Below, piece after piece: positions 1 through 8,433 of a stretch of DNA of 64,000 nt; the stretch's first letter is position 1, and every line of letters starts with the position of its first letter. Under the pieces are notes generated by a model. The model did no database searches. It was given only the letters and a program-made list of their open reading frames with translations, and was not told the DNA's origin. Source of the stretch: Enterococcus rotai (GTDB lineage: Bacteria; Bacillota; Bacilli; Lactobacillales; Enterococcaceae); the NCBI RefSeq assembly GCF_001465345.1, contig NZ_CP013655.1, positions 1,315,349 to 1,379,348 of the forward strand, read 5' to 3'. Both the position numbers and the translations under genes were made by a program.

Positions 1-873
1 ATCTATTTATTTATCTATCCAGCGTGGATGATTGGTTTTATTCCAATGAAGAAGCACGTGTTTAAGTATTATTATATTGCGTTATTATGCACACTAACAC
101 CTGTGCCGTTTAGTTTAAGTCAATTGCCGGAATATGTGACACAAGATTTGAAAATCACGATTTTTGTTTATGGATTTTTTATCTGTGCGGCTCCATTTGC
201 TGGTCGATCGATTCGTAAACAGGCGGAATTGCGGAAACAAATGTATCAGTCTACGCAGCGGATGGAATACGTGATCAAACAAGAAGAACGTTATCGGATC
301 GCAAGAGATTTACATGACACATTAGGTCAATCTTTATCGATCATGACGATCAAAACAGAATTAGCAGGAAAACTGCTAGACAAAGATTCTGAACGAGCGA
401 AAAAAGAAATCGCAGAAGTTGCAGAGACTTCCAGAGGAACCCTACAAACAGTTCGGGAAATAGTTTCAAGCATGCGTCATGTTTTGATTGCTGAAGAAAT
501 GATTACAATTGAAAAAAGTTTACGGGCTGCGAAAATCATTTTATCCACAGAAGGGGAAGAATTAACTAGCGAGCTAGCTACGGACCTTCAAAATACGGTG
601 AGTTACTGTTTACGTGAATGTGTCACGAATGTGATTCGTCATAGTAGAGCCAGCCACTGTAGGATCATCATTGAGAAGAGTGACGTAGATTATATCTTTA
701 CAGTTGCAGATGATGGTAAAGGAATGAAAGACTCGATTCAGGGGAATGGGCTAACGGGGTTAAAAGAGCGAATCGAAAGCATCTGTGGAAAACTCGAATT
801 TACTCAAAAAAATGGAATGAAGGTGATATTCACAGTGCCTGTGGATAAAAAAGAGGAGCCGATCCATGATTAA
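1..873 (+). CDS. Sensor histidine kinase, DesK/LiaS-like (5' end outside window)
   Basis: The reading frame is open from base 1, so the gene starts upstream of the window; the first ATG visible (base 28) lies inside a membrane segment and is unlikely to be the start. Two hydrophobic stretches are followed by a HisKA_3 dimerisation domain with the phospho-acceptor His in RDLHDTLGQ (about residue 96 from base 28). A HATPase_c domain follows, with the N box LRECVTNVIRHS, the D-box VADDGKGM and a GNGLTGLKER lid. It should autophosphorylate and pass phosphate to the regulator encoded next, whose ATG overlaps its 3' end by 8 bp. The signal sensed is not evident. Confidence 0.9.
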   Translation: MYLFIYPAWMIGFIPMKKHVFKYYYIALLCTLTPVPFSLSQLPEYVTQDLKITIFVYGFFICAAPFAGRSIRKQAELRKQMYQSTQRMEYVIKQEERYRIARDLHDTLGQSLSIMTIKTELAGKLLDKDSERAKKEIAEVAETSRGTLQTVREIVSSMRHVLIAEEMITIEKSLRAAKIILSTEGEELTSELATDLQNTVSYCLRECVTNVIRHSRASHCRIIIEKSDVDYIFTVADDGKGMKDSIQGNGLTGLKERIESICGKLEFTQKNGMKVIFTVPVDKKEEPIHD

Positions 874-1465
874 ACTAATTATCGCTGAAGATCAAGGGTT
901 ACTGTCATCAGCTTTAGCAACGATTCTGGGATTAGAAGAGGATTTAGAAGTTGTAGGGATCGCCAAAAATGGTGTGGAAGCATTGGAACTGATTGAAAAG
1001 CATCAACCAGATGTTTGTTTGACTGATATCGAAATGCCTTTAAAAACGGGCTTGGATATAGCGGAAGAGTTACAGTGTCGAGAACAAAAGGTGATTATTT
1101 TAACTACGTTTGCTAGAGAAGGTTATTTTGAACGTGCCGTGAAAGCGAACGTATCAGGTTATCTTCTAAAAGACACGCCGACCGACGAGCTGATTGAAAA
1201 TATCCGAGCTGTGATGCAAGGGAAAAAATTTTATTCCCCTGAACTGGTAACTGGACTGTTTTCACAGCAAGAAAATCCTTTGACTGAACGGGAACAAGAA
1301 GTGTTGCTCGCAGTAGGGGAGGGCTTGTCCTCAAAGGAAATTGCGGGAAAGTTGTTTTTGACGAGCGGAACGGTACGAAATTATATGTCAGAGATTTTGA
1401 ATAAACTAGGGGCAAAAAACCGAATTGAAGCGGTAAGTATTGCGAAGGAAAAAGGCTGGATTTGA
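866..1465 (+). CDS. NarL/LuxR-family response regulator
   Basis: A 199-residue regulator with an N-terminal receiver (acidic pair E8/D9, phospho-acceptor D54 in LTDIEMP, switch Thr in ILTTF, Lys in LLKDT) and a C-terminal LuxR-type HTH (PLTEREQEVL to NKLGAKNRIEAV). The start overlaps the upstream kinase, so the two form a translationally coupled two-component system of the DesKR/LiaSR/YdfHI kind. The next surface-protein gene lies about 170 bp downstream and might be a target, but nothing in the sequence proves it. No clear terminator follows. Confidence 0.93.
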   Translation: MIKLIIAEDQGLLSSALATILGLEEDLEVVGIAKNGVEALELIEKHQPDVCLTDIEMPLKTGLDIAEELQCREQKVIILTTFAREGYFERAVKANVSGYLLKDTPTDELIENIRAVMQGKKFYSPELVTGLFSQQENPLTEREQEVLLAVGEGLSSKEIAGKLFLTSGTVRNYMSEILNKLGAKNRIEAVSIAKEKGWI

Positions 1466-1638
1466 TTAGGAAGATACATGTAAAGTAAATAAGAGTGGGA
1501 ATCAAGTATGCATATGGATATATAGTAAAAAAACGTTTTTTATTGATTAAATTTTTAATAAGTATCGTGATATAAAATGTATTTATTTAATTTTTCTTTT
1601 ATTATTTGAGAGTACATTTTATAAAAAGGAGCTTAATT

Positions 1639-3111
1639 ATGAAAAAGACTATTGTCAGCATGATAGTTTTAGCAACAGCGGTATTTTTATTGCCATTATC
1701 AAGTGAAGCAGCACAACTTAATTTTTATGATATTGATACACTTAGTTCACAGGAAAAAGAAGCTATTATCAAAGAAAAACCTTCAATAAGTTCAGAGTAT
1801 GAGCAGTATACGATTGTTTATCAAAAGGATTCAGCAGGTGCTGGAACGGATGAACATACTGACTTAGGCGGTTCATTTGGACAGGGAAACTCTGGAAAGA
1901 CTTTAAAGTCAACGACCCAGTCCGCGTTACCAAAAGCGGGAGAACTTGATCATGCTAATTTACTCTTATACGGAAGTGGTATTATTGCGATTAGTTTATT
2001 TGCTTTATATAAACGAAAAAAGTATAGCAAGCTGTTATTGGTTATTTTGATTCCAGCTTCGTTAGGAACGCGCTCACTGACGGTCTTAGCAGCGGGGGAA
2101 TCATTGATTCCAACAGAAACTATTTCACTTTCTAAAGGGGAAGTAAAAAGTATTGAGCCTACTGTGATCGAAGGGTATACCTATGTAGGTTATTTTCCAG
2201 TAGGGCAAACTAATCCGCCGAAAGGAGACTCGACAATCATTGTCCGTTATGTTGACGGAAATAACAATGAACTTCATGGATCGCAGATAATTACGGGGAC
2301 AATTGGTGAAAACTATGATGCATCGACAGAAAAATATGTATTAGCAATCTCAGGCTATACTTTAAACGAGGCTAAATTACCAGTGAATGCTACTGGTATG
2401 TTTGAAGAAAAAGAGCAAACAGTCACTTATGAGTACGAAAAAGAGGCTGATAAAGAAGGAACGGTCACGATTCGTTATTTAAATACAGATGGTGTTGACA
2501 TCATGCCATCCGATAGTTTAAGTGGGGAAATCGGCAAGGCTTTCCATATTGAGAAAAAGGAAATTCCAAACTTTTTATTTAAGCACGCAGAAGGTGAACT
2601 GGATGGAGTATTTTCACAGGAAAAAACAACTATCAAGTTATATTATACAGATGAAGTAAAAATAAACATTCATTACATTAATAAAAGCACGAAAGAACCA
2701 CTTATGTTGAACTCTCTAAACTACTATGCTGATTACTTACGACCAGAGCTAAGTGATATTGATGATTATTATTATACGAGTTCCTATAATGGGAAAACAT
2801 ATAGCTCAGGTAGCGTTGTATCATCTGATCAAGTAACAGTAAAAGCTGGAACGGAGTATATATTACCAAAAGAAATCAGATTTTTGATCACCAAACCAGA
2901 TGGACAAACAATGGACAGCTTCACTTTTCCAAAGGTCATTGTAACATCTGACGGTGGATGGATCGCAGGCATTGATAGTTATTCCAACTACTTGTTTTTC
3001 AGCGAACGACCAGAGTACATTCCTGAAAACTATAAAGGAACGGCAGATCAACTCGAGATAAATGTTACGTATGAACTAACCTATATCACAACTGCTATTC
3101 CAGAACCTTGA
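1639..3111 (+). CDS. MucBP surface protein with internal sorting-signal-like segment
   Basis: Start taken at the ATG 8 nt after AAAAAGGAG rather than an in-frame ATG 33 bp upstream. The 490-residue protein has a signal peptide (residues 1-24, ending SSEAA) and a short domain containing SSEYEQYTIVYQKD. An LPKAG motif near residue 104 is followed by a hydrophobic helix and KRKK, which is a complete sortase-type signal inside the protein. A second signal-peptide-like segment ends at VLAA, then come MucBP-like repeats (DSTIIVRYVDGNNNEL and GTVTIRYLNTDGVDI). No C-terminal anchor is seen. It resembles a small LPXTG protein fused in frame to a MucBP protein. A function in adhesion is inferred from MucBP only. 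Confidence 0.75.
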   Translation: MKKTIVSMIVLATAVFLLPLSSEAAQLNFYDIDTLSSQEKEAIIKEKPSISSEYEQYTIVYQKDSAGAGTDEHTDLGGSFGQGNSGKTLKSTTQSALPKAGELDHANLLLYGSGIIAISLFALYKRKKYSKLLLVILIPASLGTRSLTVLAAGESLIPTETISLSKGEVKSIEPTVIEGYTYVGYFPVGQTNPPKGDSTIIVRYVDGNNNELHGSQIITGTIGENYDASTEKYVLAISGYTLNEAKLPVNATGMFEEKEQTVTYEYEKEADKEGTVTIRYLNTDGVDIMPSDSLSGEIGKAFHIEKKEIPNFLFKHAEGELDGVFSQEKTTIKLYYTDEVKINIHYINKSTKEPLMLNSLNYYADYLRPELSDIDDYYYTSSYNGKTYSSGSVVSSDQVTVKAGTEYILPKEIRFLITKPDGQTMDSFTFPKVIVTSDGGWIAGIDSYSNYLFFSERPEYIPENYKGTADQLEINVTYELTYITTAIPEP

Positions 3112-3130
3112 GGCTTTATTAAACTTCAAA

Positions 3131-3178
3131 TAAGCATGAAGACAAACTGTTCAAAGGTTGCTTCATGCTTATTTTTTT
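3131..3178 (+). terminator. Rho-independent terminator after the MucBP gene
   Basis: An 11-bp perfect stem (TAAGCATGAAG with CTTCATGCTTA), a 19-nt loop and a following run of seven T. It lies between convergent genes, but the T run supports the plus strand better than the minus strand. Confidence 0.85.
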
Positions 3179-3200
3179 GGATCAGATCCACATTTAATGA

Positions 3201-3539
3201 TTACAATCGAGTTGAACCGAAAAGAAAAATCCCTGAAAGATTTCCTAATAATGTTCCGTATTGCGTAGTCGGTTTCTGTCCAGGAGGAACCACTACAGTA
3301 GGATATTCTATAGTGAGCATTCGCGAGGGAATTGAGACAGTTTTTTTCCGATAAACAAAAACAACTTCTTGAGGCTCGTTTGTAAATATTCCTTCTTGTG
3401 AAGCAGAGTGACTCACTAATTCCCAGTATTGACGTTCTTCCTCCTTAGCATAAAAAATAATCGTTGTTGGCTGGGCGATTAGTAAAAAAGCTAGAAAAAC
3501 TGTTAATAAGCACAGATTAAAAGATATTGTTTTTTTCAT
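3201..3539 (-). CDS. Small secreted protein with partial MucBP repeat
   Basis: A 112-residue protein with a signal peptide (MKKTISFNLCLL to about residue 30). It continues directly into the C-terminal half of a MucBP-like repeat (YWELVSHSASQEGIFTNEPQ, then VVFVYRKK), a linker and a hydrophobic end (GTLLGNLSGIFLFGSTRL) that looks like a worn sorting signal without a recognisable LPXTG. Its ATG lies inside the 3' end of the upstream Mga-like gene (23-bp overlap), so it is probably co-transcribed. It could be a shrunken relic of a longer MucBP anchor protein. Moderate confidence that it is expressed. Confidence 0.55.
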   Translation of the reverse strand: MKKTISFNLCLLTVFLAFLLIAQPTTIIFYAKEEERQYWELVSHSASQEGIFTNEPQEVVFVYRKKTVSIPSRMLTIEYPTVVVPPGQKPTTQYGTLLGNLSGIFLFGSTRL

Positions 3540-4962
3540 TTTCGTTCTCCCTTAATTCAATCACTAAATCAGCAAATTTGGCCCAATCAGACGGAGTTGG
3601 AGGTTGTTTCCAAATGATTTGCCGACAACTTGTTTCTTTTAGATGGTAATCAGATAAAAAGATATGGGTGTCGTTGTTAAATTTTTTCTGAATACTAACA
3701 TTTAAATCACGAAAGCGCCGCAAGCTTTGACAAATATATTCTGTATAGGCTATTCCATGTGAAAAATCGATATAAATATTGATCGGTGTTCCTAATTGAG
3801 AAGGTTCTAAAATAGATAATACGGAAAACATTATGTCATAGTAAAGTTTTGCTTGATCGTTTTTGGACAGTTCTAGAGCTGTTAGAAAGTGAGTTTTTCG
3901 GATAAATCGCAAGATCAATGTATGTAAGGGATAGTAAACCTCAGCGAAATAGCTATACGCTGCAGTTTCGACAAACGTAGTATAACTTTGTTTGAAAATG
4001 GACAGGCTTAACAATTTTTTTAAAAAAGAATCATATAGCTGTGTTTTTTGTAAATCTGTAATTTGAAATTGAGTGGCTATACGCTCTACTAGTTCTTGCG
4101 TAGCCTCTTGGTTTTGCGTAAATAACGCTTGATTGAATGTCAGTTCAGGTGTGAACATTTCAGAAACAAATAGAAAGGCTAATAAGTAGTTACTTTCATT
4201 GAACGATTCAGGAACTGAGTCTTTTGTTGGATGAAGTGCTTGCTCAATCAAGGTCATCTGTTGTTCAAGTGAGTGGTTGGTCTTTTTATTGATAGAACAC
4301 AGGTTTTCTTTTACCTCATGATGCTTTTTTATTCTAATGTAAACGATGTGGATAAATAACGCTAACTTTTTTTTCTGGAAGAAGGTTAAGTCTAAATCAA
4401 AATGCGTAGTCAACAACTGTAGAAGTTGTTGTACTTCTTGATTGCTATCCTTGGAAAATGGATAGTTTTCTCCAAAATAGAAATAAGAAACAAGGTCAAA
4501 AATAATAGAACGTACTTTCATCTCATTTCCAGTCAGTTTGTTTTTTTGAATCACGATCCGTTCCTTTTTTAGCTGAGTTAACACTTTGCTGCGAATTTGG
4601 TAAAGTGTTGTTTTTGCAATATGTTGTTCTTCTTGAAATTTTTTTATCGTTTTCTCTTCTACTAGCACCTCAATAAAAAAACGAAATTTCAATGAACGTT
4701 GAGCATAAGTATATTGTATCTTTTGAATCATATCGTTAGAGATTGGCTGATAGATCAGTTCATCGTAAACTTCTTCAGAAATCGTTATTTCTGGACACTC
4801 TTCATTTAACTCTTTTATATATTTTTCCAATAAAAACTTCGATAACCCTGTGAGTTCCAATAATCTTTTTTGAGTTAAATATTGATCGTTGTAAAGTTGT
4901 AAGTTCATAAGTAAGTGTAATTTATCGCGATCTTCTTCATCTAAAAATTGCAAATATTCCAT
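3517..4962 (-). CDS. Mga-like transcriptional regulator
   Basis: A 481-residue protein with the layout of the Mga/AtxA family. It has an N-terminal winged HTH (YLTQKRLLELTGLSKFLLEKYI), a second Mga-type HTH (KTIKKFQEEQHIAKTTLYQI), a PRD-like helical middle, and a C-terminal EIIB-like fold ending around IYIDFSHGIAYTEYI and DYHLKETSCRQII. Such proteins activate surface-protein genes and can be tuned by PTS phosphorylation. It sits between the LRR-MucBP gene and a mini-MucBP gene on the same strand, which fits local control of this surface cluster. The start follows GGGGAGAGAATA. Confidence 0.85.
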   Translation of the reverse strand: MEYLQFLDEEDRDKLHLLMNLQLYNDQYLTQKRLLELTGLSKFLLEKYIKELNEECPEITISEEVYDELIYQPISNDMIQKIQYTYAQRSLKFRFFIEVLVEEKTIKKFQEEQHIAKTTLYQIRSKVLTQLKKERIVIQKNKLTGNEMKVRSIIFDLVSYFYFGENYPFSKDSNQEVQQLLQLLTTHFDLDLTFFQKKKLALFIHIVYIRIKKHHEVKENLCSINKKTNHSLEQQMTLIEQALHPTKDSVPESFNESNYLLAFLFVSEMFTPELTFNQALFTQNQEATQELVERIATQFQITDLQKTQLYDSFLKKLLSLSIFKQSYTTFVETAAYSYFAEVYYPLHTLILRFIRKTHFLTALELSKNDQAKLYYDIMFSVLSILEPSQLGTPINIYIDFSHGIAYTEYICQSLRRFRDLNVSIQKKFNNDTHIFLSDYHLKETSCRQIIWKQPPTPSDWAKFADLVIELRENENEKNNIF

Positions 4963-4980
4963 TATTCTCTCCCCAGTGTT

Positions 4981-5020
4981 GGATTAGAAGCAAAACTGTT
5001 AAAAGAATTGCTTCTAATCC
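4981..5020. repeat. 13-bp inverted repeat between LRR-MucBP and Mga-like genes
   Basis: GGATTAGAAGCAA pairs perfectly with TTGCTTCTAATCC across a 14-nt loop. It is placed immediately after the LRR-MucBP stop and 18 bp before the Mga-like start. It lacks a clear T run on the minus strand, so it may be a weak terminator, an mRNA-processing hairpin or an operator for the regulator encoded next. Confidence 0.7.
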
Positions 5021-5025
5021 GGTAT

Positions 5026-6954
5026 TTAGTTTATTTTTTTAACTTTTTTGGCTGTTACTCTGTAAGATTCTCCGATTTTCCCCGTAATAGTACTTGGCGC
5101 AGTAAGTTCATTGCCTTGTTCATCAACAAACTTAATCGTCACAGAGCCTCTACCATCATGATCTGTTTGTTTTTCCTTAGCTTGGTGTTGCACCGTTTCT
5201 TTGGAATCACTCGTTTTTTCAGTGGTTGCCAGTGTATTTGGAAACCACGTTGGCAACTCTAGAGCCTCTTTTAATGCCTCAGAAACGTCCACTTGATTCT
5301 TAACGATGTGAGTAATACTGCTAATGATAGGGTTAGTTCCGTAACCAAAATATTCTGTGGGGAATGCAGAATGTGAATTGGTCAAAGGAATTAAGGGTTT
5401 CTCTATCTTTTTATACATGTAATGGACTGTTTGGGCTTGATTCGTAAACGATCCGCTAGCGTTTTTAGGAAGTTCTTTTAGTTGCCAGCCTGTTATTTGT
5501 TTGCTTACAGACGTATAAGGTGCATCAAGCTGTCCTTGCAATGTTTCTGGTTCAGCAAGTGGCTTCCCTTGTGTATCGGTATAGTAGACCATTACAGGTT
5601 CACCAAGTGCTCTTTCATAGGTAAAAATAATTTCCTGTGGATTTTGTGTGAAGGTGCCTTCTGTATTCCCAGCTGTTGATTTCAATACCCAAGTATTGAT
5701 GTCTTTAGGTACAGCTGTGAATGAGGCATCGATTTTTCCTTCTAAGACAGTAGATTCACTAATAGGCTGCCCCACTTCATCCTGGTATTTAATGGTCACT
5801 GGAGCTCCATCTTCAGGCTCGTCAATTACGTTAAATTGTTGGAAGTACGTTCCAGCAGAAATGGCATAGAAACTAAAATGAGGTGGGGTCTCATAGCTTC
5901 CTACAGGATTATTTATCCGAGCATTATATGTAATACTAGTGAGATTATGAAAATCTTCTTCTGTAACAGCTGAGACAGTGATTCCAAGATCTGTGATTTG
6001 CAAGCGATCTGCTGGCAATTGTGCATCATTGAATTCAAGTACGGTATTACTAGCAGAAGTTGATGTTGTAAATGGTGGTACATAGCCATCAAAATTTGTG
6101 AGTCGATTAGGCATTTCAGCAAATGGCATAAAAACGGTTTGCTGTGTGGCGTCATAGTCTAAGGTGTTCCGAGAAATCGTCGCTGGAAGACTTGTTAGAC
6201 CAGTGTTTTGCCCAAATGCTGCTAGATCATTCAGCGCGGGAAAATCATTGATTACAGTAAAATCTGTAATACCGCAAAATTGAACAGAAATGGAACGTAA
6301 TTTAGGTAAATTTTTCAAGGGTTCAAGTGTCGTAATAAACATGTTTTTATCCAAATATAGACGTTCAAGACTCATAAATGTAGTGAATTTTGATAATACC
6401 TCATTATCTAGTTGTCTAGAAGTTACTGAGATATGAGTAATTCCAGTACTTTTTCTTAGATCTGGAAAAGTGCTAGAGGTTAAAAACTTCCCACTTAAAT
6501 TGACAAAAACGAGCGATGTCAACTGTTCCAAAGGGGTAAAGTCCCCCACATTGTTATTGTCTAAAGAGATGCTACCTAAGTTGGTGGCATATTCTAGACC
6601 TGCCAAACTGTTGATTTGTATAGATGTATCATTCGTTATCGTTAAAGAAGTCAGGCTCTCCATATCTTGCTTAGTAAGTACATCATCTGTTGATTTTCCT
6701 AATTTTATTAAAATAGTTTCTCTTAGAACCTTGTCAGGAACGGATACTATTTCTGATGCAGCTCTTGTAAAAGGAAGTTCTGGACTGGATGGGTGTATAG
6801 AAGAATTGTACGTAGCTGATTCAGAAGAAGGTGTGTGTTCCATTGCCGTTGGGTCATCTTGGTTGATTGCTGTCGCTTCGATGGGCAAATTTGCTAAAGC
6901 ATAAATACTCAAACAGAGCATTGAAGGTAGGAAAATTTTTTTTGCGTTGTTCAA
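5026..6954 (-). CDS. Leucine-rich-repeat / MucBP surface protein lacking a C-terminal anchor
   Basis: A 642-residue protein with a signal peptide (to about residue 29), a Ser/Thr-rich linker and internalin-like leucine-rich repeats (SLAGLEYATNLGSISLDNNN, LERLYLDKNMFITTLEPLKN). Three MucBP-type repeats follow (GAPVTIKYQDEVGQPISEST; GEPVMVYYTDTQGKPLAE; GSVTIKFVDEQGNELTAPST). The last repeat stops after GESYRVTAKKVKKIN, about half a repeat short, and no LPXTG or membrane segment follows. The protein is therefore probably truncated and secreted, or held non-covalently. It is divergent from WxL locus I; nothing but AT-rich promoter DNA separates the two. Confidence 0.85.
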   Translation of the reverse strand: MNNAKKIFLPSMLCLSIYALANLPIEATAINQDDPTAMEHTPSSESATYNSSIHPSSPELPFTRAASEIVSVPDKVLRETILIKLGKSTDDVLTKQDMESLTSLTITNDTSIQINSLAGLEYATNLGSISLDNNNVGDFTPLEQLTSLVFVNLSGKFLTSSTFPDLRKSTGITHISVTSRQLDNEVLSKFTTFMSLERLYLDKNMFITTLEPLKNLPKLRSISVQFCGITDFTVINDFPALNDLAAFGQNTGLTSLPATISRNTLDYDATQQTVFMPFAEMPNRLTNFDGYVPPFTTSTSASNTVLEFNDAQLPADRLQITDLGITVSAVTEEDFHNLTSITYNARINNPVGSYETPPHFSFYAISAGTYFQQFNVIDEPEDGAPVTIKYQDEVGQPISESTVLEGKIDASFTAVPKDINTWVLKSTAGNTEGTFTQNPQEIIFTYERALGEPVMVYYTDTQGKPLAEPETLQGQLDAPYTSVSKQITGWQLKELPKNASGSFTNQAQTVHYMYKKIEKPLIPLTNSHSAFPTEYFGYGTNPIISSITHIVKNQVDVSEALKEALELPTWFPNTLATTEKTSDSKETVQHQAKEKQTDHDGRGSVTIKFVDEQGNELTAPSTITGKIGESYRVTAKKVKKIN

Positions 6955-7225
6955 TAGTAATACTCCTCAATAAATATAGTTATAAAGTGAAAGAATCAAT
7001 CTGTTTGTGAAGTTTATTTTTGCTTAAAAATCGTCTATTTTTATAGATTATTCTTTCTGGATAACTTTTTGATATCAAAAATATTTTATATAAGAAAAAG
7101 AAATCAACTAATATAGTACACTTTTTCACTAATAACATCTATAAAATAATGAAAAGAATTTCTTTATTTTTTAGTAAGTTCGGAAAAAATGCGGACATTT
7201 GCAAAAAAATGGGAAAATAGTTTCT

Positions 7226-7254
7226 TTGGCGTGATTGTATTTTATTTGTATATA
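7226..7254 (+). promoter_or_regulatory. Likely promoter of WxL locus I regulator
   Basis: TTGGCG and TATATA lie 17 nt apart, about 80 bp upstream of the winged-helix gene. The rest of the 378-bp intergenic stretch 6955-7332 is AT-rich with no other feature that I can support. Confidence 0.6.
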
Positions 7255-7332
7255 GACGAATATTAAATAAGCAAAATAAAAATAATTATGATTTGTTTTT
7301 GAGATTTTTATATTGAATAGGAGAGGAATGTT

Positions 7333-8013
7333 ATGAGGGTTGGGATACTAAACGCAGAAACAAAGAGTAGTGAAACAGTTATTTCCTATAAAGCCTCTGG
7401 ATGTTTAGTAGAAAATAAAAAAGTAGTCGATGAGAAGGACTTACAAGATATAGATGCCTTGCTTATTTGTAAAAATCAAACATTCAGTGTTGTAGAAGTT
7501 TGTGAATGGGTCATCAAAGGTAAAATGTATCGATCGATTCCTATCTGGGTAAGCACCACTGAAAAACAAGTAGAAGAAAAAAATATTTATTTACAATTAG
7601 GTGTTTGTGGGATTTTTGAAGATTATACCATTGAAGAAATAGATTTGGCTATTAGCAACAGCTTAAATACAATGAAATCGGCGCAGCATATGGAATTGAA
7701 AGAAGAGTCAATGTTGCAATTAGATCCCTTAAAGCTAAGCCTTAATGTTAATAATGTAACCATTTCACTGACAAAATCAGAATATTATCTGGTTGCTCTT
7801 CTTTATGAACACAAGGAAGAGGTCTGCACCTATGAAATGCTTGCGGAAACTTTTTTGGGTAAAGATATTGAGTTATTGAGTGAAAATGGGCAAAGCAGAG
7901 TAGCGAATATTGTTTGTAAAATCCGAGCAAAAATAGCCCAAGCAAGTGATGGGAAAAACGAGTTGATCAAAACGATTCGCTCAAGAGGCTACATGCTAAC
8001 TTTATCTAAATGA
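7333..8013 (+). CDS. Winged-helix regulator with degenerate receiver-like N-terminus (WxL locus I)
   Basis: A 226-residue protein. The C-terminal 100 residues form an OmpR/PhoB-type winged helix (ISLTKSEYYLVALLYEHKEE to IKTIRSRGYMLTL). The N-terminal ~110 residues alternate like a receiver (DALLICKNQ, IPIWVSTTE, LQLGVCGIF), but there is no Asp at the phosphorylation position and no acidic pocket, so phosphorylation is unlikely. A relative with the same layout starts WxL locus III. Placed first in locus I with its own promoter, it is the probable local regulator. The gene starts after GGAGAGGAATGTT. Confidence 0.85.
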   Translation: MRVGILNAETKSSETVISYKASGCLVENKKVVDEKDLQDIDALLICKNQTFSVVEVCEWVIKGKMYRSIPIWVSTTEKQVEEKNIYLQLGVCGIFEDYTIEEIDLAISNSLNTMKSAQHMELKEESMLQLDPLKLSLNVNNVTISLTKSEYYLVALLYEHKEEVCTYEMLAETFLGKDIELLSENGQSRVANIVCKIRAKIAQASDGKNELIKTIRSRGYMLTLSK

Positions 8014-8139
8014 AGTAAACCTGGAGAGGGGGTGAGCGATAGAATCTGACGAGTCAATAGCCAAGGCAAATCCTCCGACAAACAAAATCATCACTTAGTA
8101 GAAAAGAATATCGTTATTTAAGGCAGAGGGGAGGCAATT

Positions 8140-8433
8140 ATGAAAAAACTAATTCAATCTAGTATTTGTTTACTGCTCTTATTTGTCCCATTTTATGGAA
8201 CATCTGCAGAAGCCTCTGGAAAAACGCAATCAGATATTACTTTTATTCAAGGTGACCATCCGAAAAAACCGATTATTGATACTATTTTTTCTGGAAATAA
8301 AAAAGGAATACTTCCTCAGACAGGGGAAGAGTTAAGCCTGTACTTACTTATTATCGGGATTTGTCTGTTGATTTTCATTTATCTAGGGTTTTACTTAAAA
8401 AATAAAAACACACGAAAGAAGGAACAAGAATGA
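8140..8433 (+). CDS. Small LPXTG cell-wall protein (LPQTG), WxL locus I
   Basis: A 97-residue precursor with a signal peptide (to about residue 25, TSAEA), a ~35-residue exposed stretch, an LPQTGEE sorting motif, a hydrophobic helix and the basic tail KNKNTRKKEQE. Sortase A should link it to peptidoglycan. Such mini-LPXTG proteins are a constant member of enterococcal WxL operons. The strong ribosome site GAGGGGAGG precedes the ATG. Its stop overlaps the next ATG by 4 bp. Confidence 0.9.
   Translation: MKKLIQSSICLLLLFVPFYGTSAEASGKTQSDITFIQGDHPKKPIIDTIFSGNKKGILPQTGEELSLYLLIIGICLLIFIYLGFYLKNKNTRKKEQE

Noticed and set aside
3136..3354. 72-codon plus-strand frame after the MucBP gene
   Set aside because: It runs through the terminator and antisense to the mini-MucBP gene, without a ribosome site or protein-like composition.
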